64,000 nucleotides of DNA, from positions 6,326,001-6,390,000 of the forward strand of contig OU612072.1 in the NCBI GenBank assembly GCA_914767715.1, in the 5' to 3' direction. Below are positions 40,014-51,989 of this stretch, one piece after another. The notes under the pieces are model-generated. The model ran no database searches, was not told where the DNA came from, and saw only the letters and a list, made by a program, of their open reading frames with translations. The first letter of the stretch is position 1; every line of letters begins with the position of its first letter. Made by a program: the position numbers and the translations under genes. The stretch is from Membranipora membranacea (Eukaryota > Bryozoa > Gymnolaemata > Cheilostomatida > Membraniporidae).

Positions 40014-43000
40014 GATGCAATGAGTATTTATAATCTTTGGTTGATGGGTACCAGGAATATATATCAGTGGTACCAGGCATTCTCTCTGGCGCTTCTAAGA
40101 TCGTTTGCTATGGGTTTGGGTTGTGCTATATATCATCGGCAAGCGGCAGCACTATAATTGTTGTGTACTAGCATTTCTGCATTCAAACCTGTATTGACAT
40201 GGGAAGACAATTTTCTTCTCCAAATAGATGGCTATGAGAAAGAAAAGACCTGCTTAGTTTTATAGTGAAATATTTCGGAAAAGGGTTGTGAAAATAATGC
40301 AAAACTAGTTGGAGTCATTAGAAGGCTTCCTTCCCACGAACTGTGTCTTAAAATCTATGGTAAAAGAGATAAGGAAATAGTTTAAAACCTTGGCAGATCA
40401 TTTTAATTGGTGTTCAATGCGTTTAAATACCACCCACATCAGCAATTTGGTTCAAAGTGTTGGAGCCAAAATTTCTTAATAATTGTAAGTATTGGCAAAT
40501 AGGCAGATGGTCTGAGAACTTTTCGCTTTGCAGTAATATAGAGTCGAATATTGACCGGCTCCTAGTCTCTTAGGGGTCTTTTAAACCCACAAACACTTGA
40601 CCACCCACTGTCTGTTTAAGGTTCTGATAAACATCACACACAGACAGTGAGCTATGAGGTTTCTCACCTAATATTATAGAAGCTCTCTAGGGGCTAATAG
40701 CAGTACACAGGATATGCCCAAGACTGCAGCATGCACATTTGTTCCAGGTATTAAAAAATGCAAATCAACACAAATCCTCTACACCCTCAGATTTGATTGA
40801 ATGGAAGTTTTAATCTAGATATTTTTTTCATTTAACAAAAATTCTGATGAGCAATGATTCTGGATTATCCTAAAAAAAAATCTGTGTTTTTCTATTAGTA
40901 CTATTAAAGTGTTTGGAAATCGGATACTTAATTTTTTTTAACTCAGCCCGGCGGAGAATATTTGAATGAACAATAAACCATCGACCTTCAGAAACCTCCA
41001 ACTAGGAACAAGTACCTTCAGAGACATTGCTGATTAACTCTGAGTCTTTATTCTTCTGTTGAATGCAAAGTCTCCCAGACTTTCCTTCATAAGATTGACT
41101 TGTGCTGGCAGAACGCTCATATTGGCGAGTTCGGTTGATATTTTCAAGGAAATTGCTTGGGAATTGATTTCCGTATCTTGCCAGTTTGACATACACATGT
41201 CCAAACTACTCAATGCTAGCCACTTTGCTAGGTAAACATAAAATATTGAATTTTTTTTATGAAAATTGTCATGCCAAGTTGATTGTCTCCAACTTAGCAT
41301 TAGATCTGGAACCATCTAAATCGTAGGAGCAGGGTTGATTGTTTAACGCACCGGAAGGTTATAAGTAAATCCTTTGGTTGCCTCAGCTATGTAGTTAATA
41401 AGCTACTTGTTTATAAGATGAAAGTGAATGTTGACATAATCTGGTTGCACGACGATATTTAATGCTGAGTTGTGACACTCGATAATATTTTAAATCATTG
41501 ATTTTCGTTTTAAATTCGTCAAGTTTGCTCTCTGTTTTCAATAAACTACAGCTGCCCTCATCCTTGCATTGCTGCTACCTCTGCCCATGAACATCACACA
41601 AATTGGTCTTTGAACATCACACAAATTTGTAGCTCAACGAAATTAATTCAATGGCACAATGGCACGCCAAATGCATTCACTAGTACAAAATATTACATAC
41701 CTATAAAAGTTTAGGCAACCTTAAAAATTATCAACCCATGTCCCACAATGCATTACTATTATATCATATATAAGAGAGCAGAATCAGATTGATCACCTAG
41801 TATTGACAGACTTTATGTCTTTCTTCCTAAATTATATGACTGTCTCAATTTCAATTGTTGGGGAGTGGGGACACATCTCACTAGTGACTCCGTTGTTGTA
41901 CACAGCTTAAATTAGAGACAAGACCAAACCATCCTTTATCATCTGATTACAAATGCATTATTGGATGCAACAATTGACCAAGTTCTGTGCATTGCGGATG
42001 TGCACCAATCAAATCAGGTTGGTTATCTTTGCACCGTAGCGGTTGGGTTAATTTAAATGTGCGTGAGTTCTCAAACTGAAAAGTCACTCCACCCGAACTG
42101 GATAAAAGTTTGCATCTATAGGCAAAATGTAGTTAGGTCGATTGGGCCAGTTTGTGGCACTGTCGCAACAATGCAGAGAGACTGTATCACAGAGTTAATC
42201 TGCAAACTTTGTGTTCAGTCTGTGCATTCATGCAACTTCATCTATCATCAACCTTTCACATATTCAAAAAACTTTCAATGCTATTTAGCAATAAATGAGG
42301 CGCTGACACGCTGCTGACAGGCCTGCAGTGTCCTTGATGTTGTGAGGCAGTGAATGACCAATAACTAGATGAGTGATGCTTCATGTGTCAACACATTACT
42401 AATTATTTGACACCCTCTGCTGTCGATGCTGACTATGATTGTAGATGAATGATGGAGACATAAGGTGTATGCTGACAGGCCCGTAATTCAAGGGGAGGCA
42501 GGGATGCTCTGCCTTCCCTGAATGTTCAATGAAGAGGATTAAAAACACTGTAATTGAATAATGCATGGCAGACCAAGCTCCTTCGGGATTTCCATTAGCT
42601 ATTTACACACCGCTTTGGAGTAGCTATCAGCACCCTTCGTAGAGATGCTTTGGACCCGCCTCGGAACTTTGCCTCCCCTATAACTTTTTTAAACTACGGC
42701 TCTGTATACACTGTGTCTAATTTTATTGACTGTTTATGCCCCCTCCCCTTGGGATCGGATTTATAATTTAAAATTAGCTTCATTAGGCATGAAGAGACTG
42801 CCATTCAAATTACTCTTTATCAGTTTTTTGGTCCCAATAGATTCGCTGCAAAAAATGTGCAACCAGATAATTGAACGCAAGGACATGCATCACATCGGTG
42901 CGCTTGTTGAATCTCATGGCCAGTCTGAAATCGTTTCATTCTTATATTTTTGCAAGGGGATAAAGAATTGATGCCTCAAGATTGTCAACATACTCAGGGG

Positions 43001-44714
43001 CGTGTACACAAATTACGAAAAAAAGGAGATGTTTTTTGTTATAGTGAACTGTAATGGTTTTCCATCAGTTTTAACATTGCAAGTAGCTGGATTCCTGCAG
43101 ATTTTTCAGCATTATCGTTAAAGCAACACTCTGCCTATAGAAACATTTTTTCTTAGCATGAACAGGTGTATATGTGTATGTATACTACACTGAGTTTTTA
43201 GTGATGGGAATATATTGTCACAGTTGTGGTGTAGGCAACACACCATAAAATAGTTCCACCCACACCTTGGTTTGATAATTATGGGCCTAAAGACTCAAGG
43301 TTAGGTATGTTACTGTGCACAGCAACGGTACGACAAGTATGCAAACATAAATGAGACTGGTTATATGCAGAAAATTCTGGGCTGATGACAGTATGACCCT
43401 CATGAAACCTGTATGGAATTCAAGCTGTAGCTGTAGATACGCAATACACCAATTAGCAGAAAGTCCATCACATATTAGTCATCAGAGGCGTACTAAGGAG
43501 AGTTGCGTGGGCGTCAACAGTCAAGTCTGTGTTCATCGATTGATGTGCCTGACTTTGAAAGCTAATCTACAAAGGTGGTAACTCATAACATGATGATTGT
43601 AAATTCGAGAAAATCCTTTGATGCTGTTGATGTCTACTTTGAATTATTCTTTCTTTAGTACTAAGCACATAACAATCGAGATGACAATGCCAATGGTGCG
43701 ATGTCTCGGCCAAAGTTTCCAAGCGAGAACTTCCTGTTACTCTTCATCCCCGTATGTGACGAACGTCTTAATCAGCCCTGGCCACGGGTGATAAACGGAC
43801 TAGCTTTTTATTTTCTTTGACAAGCCTAAAGATGTTTGGTATGAGAAATAGCCGTCTGTTTTTGTTTTTTTTTATGAAAAAATAAGAATGTCAGCATAAG
43901 ATCACCAATGTGATGAAGACTAATTTTTCACTCACATTGTTTTAATTTATGATCAGCACCGGTTTTTGTGAGCTGACATAAGACATGTGCTCATTGATAT
44001 GAATATATATCAGTGCATGTGCTATATTTTCAACATATTTGATTCGTGCCAGCCAATTAGCCTTGTTTACAAAGCTAAAGTGGTAAGCCTTTAATAAGGT
44101 TCTAAGAACGTGGGATCAGATCAATATTGTGATAACTGATCGTCTGGCGGGCAGCAGTTGTTATGATATGTGGCTGAGCTGGGGGTTGGACAAATCTAGT
44201 ATATTACAACCATATAAAGTCTAAGCGTATATATGTGCAGTTAGTTAGTTAAATATTTCATGTAATATTGAACCTCAAAATTACACGAAGGAACTAAAAA
44301 AGGCCTATTTTGAAGGCAAATGTGTATATAGAATGTGATATTTAATAACAAAAAATGTATGTTCTTCTAGGCTATTTTGAAATATATGTGAGAATTCTAA
44401 TGTGTTATTATGCTGGTGATGTGAGATGATGAGATGACGGGTGGAGCACCTGAGGTAGTTTGTTCGATTATCTGACAGATACGGCTCAACTGATTATATA
44501 TATATATGTAGATATATATATATATATAATGTATAATATATACATATTATTTTTTTTTGGAATGACAGGGCGATTTGAAAATATGAAAAGGCTGGCTTCG
44601 TGATTTTGACAATTGAATGCCCACGTGCTTAGCCCCTCGCCATTTTAGACTAGGATATAGGGGTACCCAACCTTTTTTTGATGGGAATAAAGCCCATAGC
44701 ACCTGATGCCGTGG

Positions 44715-44906
44715 TCATATATATGTGCAGTGCAGTGTAATTCAATTTATATTAGTTTTTTCTTGTTGGTATCAATGTCGCAACACATAGCCTTAGCTTC
44801 AAAGTGTCATATATATGTGCAGTGCAGTGCAGTGCAGTGCAATTCAATTTATATAAGTTTTTTCTTGTTGGTATCAATGTTGCAACATAGCCTTAGCTTC
44901 AAAGTT
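44715..44906. repeat. Tandem duplication, about 92 bp unit with (GCAGT)n expansion
   Basis: The unit beginning TCATATATATGTGCAGTGCA at 44715 repeats from 44807. The second copy has extra GCAGT units. Both end with CCTTAGCTTCAAAGT. Confidence 0.75.
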
Positions 44907-45813
44907 TTCAGACTTGAAGTAATGAATTCAAGAAGTTTTCACTTTTTTTCTCGCAGAAACGATCTGTTCTATTCCTCCAATCTGTCCATCTGTTTTATGA
45001 TTTTGTTTCGTTTTTATAGCACTAGGAGTTGCTCACCCCTCATCTACTGATTTATTTGCCGCCAGTCTTTGCCGTGAAATTTATTTCTTGAGATATCCAT
45101 CAGATCTGGTCATATTCCAGACACCGTTTAGTACTGGGGCACTGCCTCCCCTGGAATTCTAATTTAAATTTGCCTAAAAACTCTACAGTTGAATAATCCT
45201 TGTCATGATCAAGTCATTTGTGACTTCCATAAGCTATTTATATACTTTTATTTGAACGCTATGGAAGCTGGCGGGGCTTAGACAAAGATACCATGGGAGA
45301 AACTAACAGCACACCACCTGGTGTTACTACGTGTCCTCAAGGATTTCTGCCTTTGCTTCCTTTTCCGCTAATCTACAGACTCTCATTCAGATTTCCTTCA
45401 GATAATTTCTATGCAAAATTCCTATCGATTTAATAGATTTGTCCAAATGTTATAGAGTTGGACAAGGAGATGGTACTTGGGTCATTCACTACATTATGCT
45501 GGGTCTCTCACTACCTGCTTAGATGAAGGCTGTTACGACAGAGCACTCAGACCGAGAGCATATCAGATCAGATTATATCCCTATTCTACGTCCGCCCACA
45601 TTCATGTAATGAACTATATTACAATCTGAACTGGTAGCTACTGTTATGACATGACCAAGCTTGCAGAGTAGCAGGCATATCTGTGTGGTTTTATCGCATG
45701 CTATACCTTCCCTAGCGATGATATACCCTTCCCTACAAGACACACACTATGTGCCCTAAAATAAGGTTTTGCCCTAGACTTTCTAGTTTTACCAGTATTA
45801 CAATAAAACTTAC

Positions 45814-46060
45814 CTTCAGCCGCCCAGAAAAGCCAGAACCAGTCAAACTAATCCAAGAGAGTAAACTTTTCCACTTTCCTTTCTCAGAGATGCAGCCATA
45901 TCACATGACCGCTGCCTGCTGACAAGACAGTACCCTAACTTCAAGCTGGCTCCGACAGCACCAACAGCACTATGTTTTAGCGGCAGCACGGCTCTGCTTA
46001 AGTGCTCCTCAAACTCAGCTGCTACTTCTGCACAAACTATAGTCAAACCAGCGACAGAGT
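45814..46060 (-). other. Candidate NCX leader (5' UTR) exon
   Basis: On the minus strand GCTGAAG|GTAAGTTTT at 45814 is a near-ideal splice donor, and the NCX start exon needs an upstream donor. The stretch is less AT-rich than its surroundings and lies upstream of NCX in the right direction. The 5' end is a guess. No TATA box is evident. No coding function is claimed. Confidence 0.3.
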
Positions 46061-47630
46061 GATAAGCTGAGAGAGTGTTTTGTTACCTCCTTTGTGCGAG
46101 TTTGACACTCTTGCTAGGTACTAGTCTCAGCTTTCTCTTCTGTACTTGTTAACTGCTGACTCTGCCGTTAGATAGATCTCATGTATGAGTCGCTTATAGA
46201 TTGCTGTCTGCTGCTTCTGGCATTGAATAGGCGATCGATCGAAGACTAAGCTAGTTAAAATGTGCTTTGCGATATTGATTTGCTTGCATTAAATATTGTA
46301 AGCTCAGAATCAACTTGAAATTCATTTATAATGTCTGATATAAAAGCTAACCATATAGCGATGCTTCTTCTTTCATCACATGAAATGTACACTAAAGTTC
46401 TTACATAACATTGAGGAAAGTCCCTGATAGTTCTGTATTAGTAGCTGCCTATGTAGGTATGCTGGTAGATATTTTATGTGTATGGTAAACTGTTGGAGCA
46501 CCTTCTAAACTTGACAACATCAAAAAGGCCAGTTGTCGGTAACGACCCTACTGTATTCTCCCAATTGTATGCTTCTATTGGTGTTAACGCACCTTTGCCA
46601 CAGGCAGTCAAACGATCAATAGACAGTTATATTGTTGTGCATTTATTCTATTATAACACAATCATTTCTGCCTGCACAAGGGAAGCTGTTAGAACATTAT
46701 GCAAATTATTGATTGTGTCGGAAAATCCAATAATTCTGAGTAGACCAGTTTGCATAGTATTTGACCTATCACGCTACAAAAATACCTTATTCTATAAATT
46801 ATGGCGAAAGAGACATGATATGATTTTATATGAGGATCGTTCGTGAGCATTTAGCAGAAAATTTGGATGACAAATCAGATTTAACTATAAGCAAGCACTG
46901 ACAAGAGACATAGTGATTGTTACAACCTATAGTTACCATATCCATAGGTTGTTAAAACAGTGGCCAGTCGGCTGGTACTCCGTAGAGCAGACCATCATTT
47001 TAAGCCATCACACACTATGATAGGTTTCTAAAATATTTATTATTTCTTACCCGAAAGTGTGCTTAATTTGAAAATTAGATTTAGCAACACCTGTTTCAAA
47101 GGTTGCTAGTTCTTCAATAGTCATACCCTTGAGGTTACTTTTAGTGAATCCAAAAATGATTTTTTTTTATAGTAAACCTCCTGTCCAAAAAAGTATTTGT
47201 TTGAGACTGTTGGGAGGAACAAAATGGGTGTCCCTGAAAAGGGTTCGCTGCTGTCATACTATGTAAATTTTTCTGCTAAGCTTATCTTCCAACTAGAACT
47301 TATCACCCCCTGAACAAAGAACTGACAACTCCCAGCAACGTCAAGCATTGAGACAAGTCACTTTTGTCTAATCAAGGAGTTAGGCCCCTTAACTTTTTGG
47401 TCTGATAGTGCTATGTGTGTCAAGAAAGGAGCTCCATGGGCTGATTATCCTGTCTTAAATCAGCGTTAGCTGAAGTTTGAAAGTTTTGCTTTTGTCAAAC
47501 CATTGTTGAGCTGTCTGAGCGTCTGAAGGTCATGATTGACTGTTCACTTAATTTTGTAATTTACTAGCGATAAAACAAGGTGCAAAATATGGGTCTGGAT
47601 TTAATTACCTTCTGTAGTTTGTTTTAACCC

Positions 47631-47751
47631 ATGATGGCGCAATCAGCCTCGAACCAGCAGGAATACAACCCTGGCCTCAGGACAGAACGCCCGGATTATA
47701 GTGATCTGAGTACAGTGACGAGCAAATATTTTCAATTCAAAGACTTTCTAT
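47631..47751 (+). CDS. Unknown membrane protein exon 1
   Basis: Encodes the polar N terminus starting MMAQSASNQQ and ending KDFL. The donor is CTAT|GTAAGT. Confidence 0.65.
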
Positions 47752-50700
47752 GTAAGTTGAGATCGCCAGTTTCAATTGAATTGAATTGTTTCTATAAAAA
47801 CTTCAAAAACCAAGGATCTATCTAAAATTTTCATACTTATGAATATAAATATGTTGGGTAGTACTCACTGGGTGACTACTGAATAACCAGTTCTCGGTCA
47901 ACTTTGGGTACAACTAGTCGACGATTAATTAGTATTCCCAGCAACCTAGTTTAATTGGTTAGACGGCTGCAATGCAAGTTAGTGGCATTTTAAAAACGAT
48001 TTGAATTGATGTGACACCACTGACTCGGATGGTAGAGCCTGAGCATTCCGCCTCTGTGATTCACGAGTCATCGCACTTTCATATGGTTTAATTAACATCA
48101 AGGCTTTTTTAAAACAAATCTCCAAATTTGGTATGAGGGCAGTGCTCCAGTCTCTACGGATTATTTGCCAATGAATGATGGAGAGGTATGCACCCGAGGG
48201 TGTTAGGGGCTAGAGCAATCAACCTTGAAAGCTCCCCTAGTGGGAAACGAACCTGGCAGTGAATAGCAAGCGCGCTAACCAATTTCGCCATCTCACCATG
48301 CACATGAATTATCATAAAATCTAAGTTCAGGGAATGTGTGTCTAGGCATTGTTTGACTCTTGACCTTATTGCAGATGCCGATGATGGGACTAATCTGTCA
48401 TCGTTTGCGCTGATAGCACTTATTACTGTATCAGCGGCCATACTAGTGGGCATACCGATGGTTTACATGATCACTACATACCTACCTGGCAAGAGGAGAC
48501 AAACACAGGCTCAGGATGTGGAGGACCCGAGGAAGGTAGGTATCTATCGTATGGGTGTAGGGAGGCTAGTGGGGGGGGGGCACTGTGTAGGATCTTAGGC
48601 TACTCTCTCAATTCATTCAGTTGATTTTTGTGGAGTGAATGTATACAAATTTTATCACAATAATATCTTGAATACTGCGTTGAATTTTAGTGGGATATGT
48701 TGAAGTCAAAACAGACGAAAACATGATTAAAAGGCAAAATATGGTGGATCCCCCTCCCCCTCTCCGGCATATAAAAGGAAACTATCACTTTTAATGAGAC
48801 GCAATGTATATACATTTATGTACATATATAATACAGATACCATGCCTATGCTTTGTTCATCAATTAAACTTATTTTATGGATCAGGCTTTGGATCAGGCG
48901 GCGTTGGGACTTACTGCAGTTAGAGAGCTGCCACCTAACATGCCTCAAATAGAGACTGTGCTACCGGAGATTACTAATCAAGAGTTAGTCAGTCGCAACG
49001 ATGAGATGAGAAAGCTCAGGTATCAGGCTATGAAAGCTGCTAAAGTAACAACAAAATACGAGACTCCGATGACTAAGATTCAGCGCATAAGCCTCACTGT
49101 AAGACTGACTTTTGTTTTTTTGCCGGCAAACTTAAAAATATCAAATTTCCGACAGCAACAACCAAATATCAGGACAGCATGTGTATTGTGATGAAATGAA
49201 GTCCTTGTATTTGCATTCCTTCAAGATTAGAAGAAGTTTGATCCAGTTTGCCTGCATTCCAGTATTGCTCCCCTTTCACTGCGGTGTGACCAGTGGAAGG
49301 GGAGCAACTCCGAATGCAGGCAAATGGACCAAACTTGGACTACTTCAAGATAGACTTATTCTCATGCTCACTGTTCTGATTGATTGATATATCAAAAATC
49401 AGAAACAAGAATACATGTTCATGTTGCAAATTTTGGTGTAAATACTGGCCTTCAGAATTAAACATGAACAAAAGTGGAAAAAAATTAATGTAATGAATGC
49501 AGTGTTTGTCCATAATCTGATATTGTTACAGAAATACATATTACCTAGCACCAACATAGACTATGATTGGCTGATAAATGGAGTACAAAAGTGTCAGAGA
49601 TGGAAGATAGAAACTGAGAACGACCGGCTTAGTATCACGTCGAGAAGGTACTTTCATTTATGATATTGAGACAATTTTAAACCTTGGTGGCTTTGTAGGA
49701 GGCATTGTCGGCAGAATGGTATTCAATGAATTAAATTAAATAAAAAAAAGAGCAACATAACAGACGAGACAATTAAGAGAACAAAGCCTCTTTAGATTTT
49801 CGCCTCATCAGGTCATGATCATGAAAATTGTCTATCTTGTCCAAATTAAGTACATATCAGCTACGGCTACAAGTTAAGTACGTACTACCTCAAACATTAT
49901 GAGAACATGAAAAAATACCTACACATTCCAAGCTAAAGAAAATTTTCATTTGACAGGACCATAGAGGACACATTGGATTCAAAAAGATTCCAGCTTCCCG
50001 TTTGGATTCAAAAGCTCAGTGAGTTATTTTTAAAATAATAGTTATAGTTAAATAAGAAATGAACCTCGGCATCAATCTTGACCGTATAACTTAGAACTTG
50101 TGTCAATTTAGTCCTATGCATTGGGAAAAGGTAGGTGATCCCAGACTCATAACGCATCGCTAAGTTGTAAGACTAATGATAATGTCTGCTTAGATTTTTC
50201 AATTTTTCTCGTATTCATCATCTGTATGTTTTGTCTGCAGCCAAAAGAGACTTGAGAAAGACAAAACTTGCACGGCCACCACCGATCCCAGCAGACCTAC
50301 CGCCTTGCCCGACAGACAATGACATTACCAGAGCGGACAAACTAGACACAGAGCTTCAGGCTGTGCAAGAGAGGAGAGATCTCCTAGAGAAGCAGAGAAA
50401 GCTAGCTTCAGTGCAAAAAAGTCGGGCTAAGAAAAAAGCTGCGAAAGAGGAGAAGAAGAAAGCTGAGACTGTGAAAGTGGTACCAGAAGAACCCAAACCA
50501 GAAGTCAAGTTGATTGTGGTAGAAGACAAAGTAGTTAAACCTGAGGTAATAAAAGAAACTGAGCAGCCTAACGATGTGCTTGTGAGTGGTGTGGTGACAG
50601 CGCCAGGAGAACTGAAAACTCCCCATATATCAGCCTTTCCATGGAATGAAGAACTCAAAATAGACAATGAAAATCAACAAGTGAATAAAGAACAAAAAAA

Positions 50701-51202
50701 GAATAAAGGAAATGAGCTTAAAAATAAGCGTGCACTCAACAAGAAAGTCAAGTCAAAGACAACTGAAAACAACAACATTAAACCAAAGAACCCTGCCATA
50801 CCGATGGCTATTGGCGCCAAACACGAAGAAAAGTTACACTCTGATGAGAAACCAGCCATCTTGCTTCCAGCAGGAGATGGGGATTATGTCGGCCCATCAA
50901 ATAATCTAGAAGTCATTGCAGGGGGAAAAGTGGGGGAAATTACCCAAACGCCAAACACACCTGGCCCTAAAGCTACAGGTAGGTAAAATGATTGAAATTG
51001 TCATAATCAGTTTTTTTCCCCGAAACATAGCTGTGGAACAGTTTTGAGACTCAACCTCTTTTTATTCACGCAATATCGGGTATACCAGCGCACAAATATG
51101 AACTTTTTGAGAGAAAGAAAATGAGTGAAACAATTGTGATAGGTAAGAAATTGATCCCTGGGTATTATGTTGTGCTTTACACTAACAGGTTCAAATAAAT
51201 AA
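47631..51202 (+). CDS. Unrecognised single-pass membrane protein with charged tail, 8 exons, 492 aa
   Basis: I do not recognise this protein. The exons are 47631-47751, 48375-48535, 48886-49098, 49532-49647, 49957-50018, 50241-50978, 51089-51142 and 51189-51202. All introns are GT-AG and the phases agree over 1479 bases, which supports a real gene. The second ATG (47634) has the better start context. There is no signal peptide, but one strongly hydrophobic segment lies at residues 50-72, followed by GKRRQ, which suggests a cytoplasmic C terminus. Residues 95-224 are soluble and mixed, with YDWLINGVQKCQRW. Residues 235-300 hold RPPPIPADLPPCP and a Lys/Glu-rich helical stretch likely to form a coiled coil; the rest looks disordered. 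If the exon 6 donor is not used, translation stops at 50986 instead. The last two exons are the weakest part. Confidence 0.7.
47941..48300. repeat. tRNA-derived SINE-like fragments in intron 1
   Basis: On the minus strand, TGGCGAAATTGG (complement of 48279-48290) and GGTTCGTTTCC (complement of 48243-48253) resemble Pol III A and B boxes at tRNA-like spacing. On the plus strand, TTTAATTGGTTAGACGGCTG at 47950-47969 and GGATGGTAGAGC at 48027-48038 also look like A-box halves. These are probably overlapping decayed SINEs. Confidence 0.4.
48375..48535 (+). CDS. Unknown membrane protein exon 2: transmembrane segment
   Basis: The acceptor is TATTGCAG|ATGCC. Encodes LSSFALIALITVSAAILVGI, continues through VYMITTY and then GKRRQ. 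The donor is GGAAG|GTAGGT. Confidence 0.75.
48886..49098 (+). CDS. Unknown membrane protein exon 3
   Basis: Encodes 71 residues including VRELPPNMPQIETVLPEI. A second in-frame acceptor 12 bases downstream (GGATCAG at 48891-48897) repeats the first, so four residues could be optional. Confidence 0.7.
49219..49350. repeat. Long imperfect hairpin in intron 3 of the unknown gene
   Basis: AAGTTTGATCCAGTTTGCCT...ATTGCTCCCCTTT faces AAGGGGAGCAA...AGGCAAATGGACCAAACTT, giving a stem of roughly 50 bp with small bulges and a loop of about 18 bases. It could be a MITE or a precursor-type RNA hairpin. Confidence 0.65.
49532..49647 (+). CDS. Unknown membrane protein exon 4
   Basis: The acceptor is TGTTACAG|AAATAC. 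Encodes LPSTNIDYDWLINGVQKCQR. The donor is GAGAAG|GTACTT. Confidence 0.7.
49957..50018 (+). CDS. Unknown membrane protein exon 5
   Basis: A 62-base exon encoding RTIEDTLDSKRFQLPVWIQK. The acceptor is TTTGACAG and the donor CTCA|GTGAGT. Confidence 0.7.
50241..50978 (+). CDS. Unknown membrane protein exon 6: charged tail
   Basis: This is the longest exon and the longest open stretch in the window. Encodes the proline motif, a Lys/Glu-rich helix and a low-complexity tail. The acceptor is TTTGTCTGCAG; the donor ACAG|GTAGGT has a stop codon eight bases further on if unspliced. Confidence 0.8.
51089..51202 (+). CDS. Unknown membrane protein exons 7 and 8, tentative
   Basis: Exon 7 (51089-51142) keeps the frame between CCAG and ATAG|GTAAGA. 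Exon 8 (51189-51202) adds three residues and TAA after CTAACAG. Both rest on splice sites and phase alone. An AATAAA overlaps the stop. Confidence 0.4.
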
Positions 51203-51989
51203 CCTGCCTCGGTAAGATAATTCGAGTTTTAAAAACTCTTTCTTACGATTATATTTATCAAGATGGAGAACTTATCACCATCGACATATAGCAAAAATTG
51301 GAAGAAGAATTTACGAAAGATGGTAGATGTGAGACCTGAGAGCCAACAGGTTTTTGTTCTTGTGTCGAGGAGAAAACACACAACTGGAGTATACGTCTCA
51401 TCCGCTAACAGCTGACACAAATCTTTGGTGACCATTCACGATCGTAAAAAATATGTTCAGAGTCAGACAAACATCAGCATATAATTTATATAACTCTATA
51501 TTAAAGACTCTTATATTTTGTGTACATATCAACAAATAGTAACGGAACTAAACGGAAAGGGAAAGAAGCTGATTTCAAGGAAAGTGAACGATGACAAGCA
51601 AAGAAAAGCAAAAGCAGAACATAATTTGACTCGAAATAAATGACATTAACAGCACTTCTTCAGCAATAAATTATTTTTAAATAAAAAAACAAACTTATAG
51701 CACCAGCTTTCTGACGTAGAAACTTAGCCATAGTTCACACACTAAATTCCTGAAGAGAAAAATAAAGGATATCATTATAAATATACTCAACACAATCAGC
51801 TACAGCGGCGAGCAGATTTCAATAAAAAAATATAAAATGGAGGCATAAACCCATCACTTAATCATAACAATCAGACTCCAAGCTCCACACCAGCTTCGTC
51901 TTGCACAAATGTTTTTCCCTGATGGATCTAGGGAGGGAGTCCCATCCTCCCTCATTGATTGGATGTATGGTGTATTCTGATGATGATGA
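51203..51989. other. Convergent 3' region between unknown membrane protein and ankyrin genes
   Basis: Non-coding AT-rich sequence holding the 3' ends of two convergent genes. Plus-strand AATAAA motifs occur at about 51634, 51665 and 51761. I recognise nothing else. Confidence 0.4.

Larger units (their letters stand above)
24692..45813 (-). other. Probable 5' UTR intron of NCX, about 21 kb, no recognised genes
   Basis: Between the acceptor in front of the NCX start exon and the candidate leader exon I see no coding exon on either strand; ORFs are short and lack family motifs. A possible alternative acceptor (polypyrimidine then CTTCCAG) lies at about 24771-24785. Simple repeats are (GTAA)n at 30541-30570, (ACTAAT)n at 32247-32285 and AT runs at 34951-34966 and 44495-44530. 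Inverted and tandem repeats are listed separately. Confidence 0.35.

Noticed and set aside
44706-45050. 114-codon frame with an internally repeated peptide
   Set aside because: The repetition comes from the 92 bp tandem duplication; the codons run through a GCAGT microsatellite and have no homologue-like motif.
46478-46846. 122-codon open frame on the plus strand upstream of the unknown membrane protein gene
   Set aside because: No family motif and no supporting splice sites. The length is not surprising for AT-rich DNA of this size.
50356-50859. Minus-strand open frames rich in Phe and Ser
   Set aside because: They are shadows of the Lys/Glu-rich exon 6 on the plus strand.
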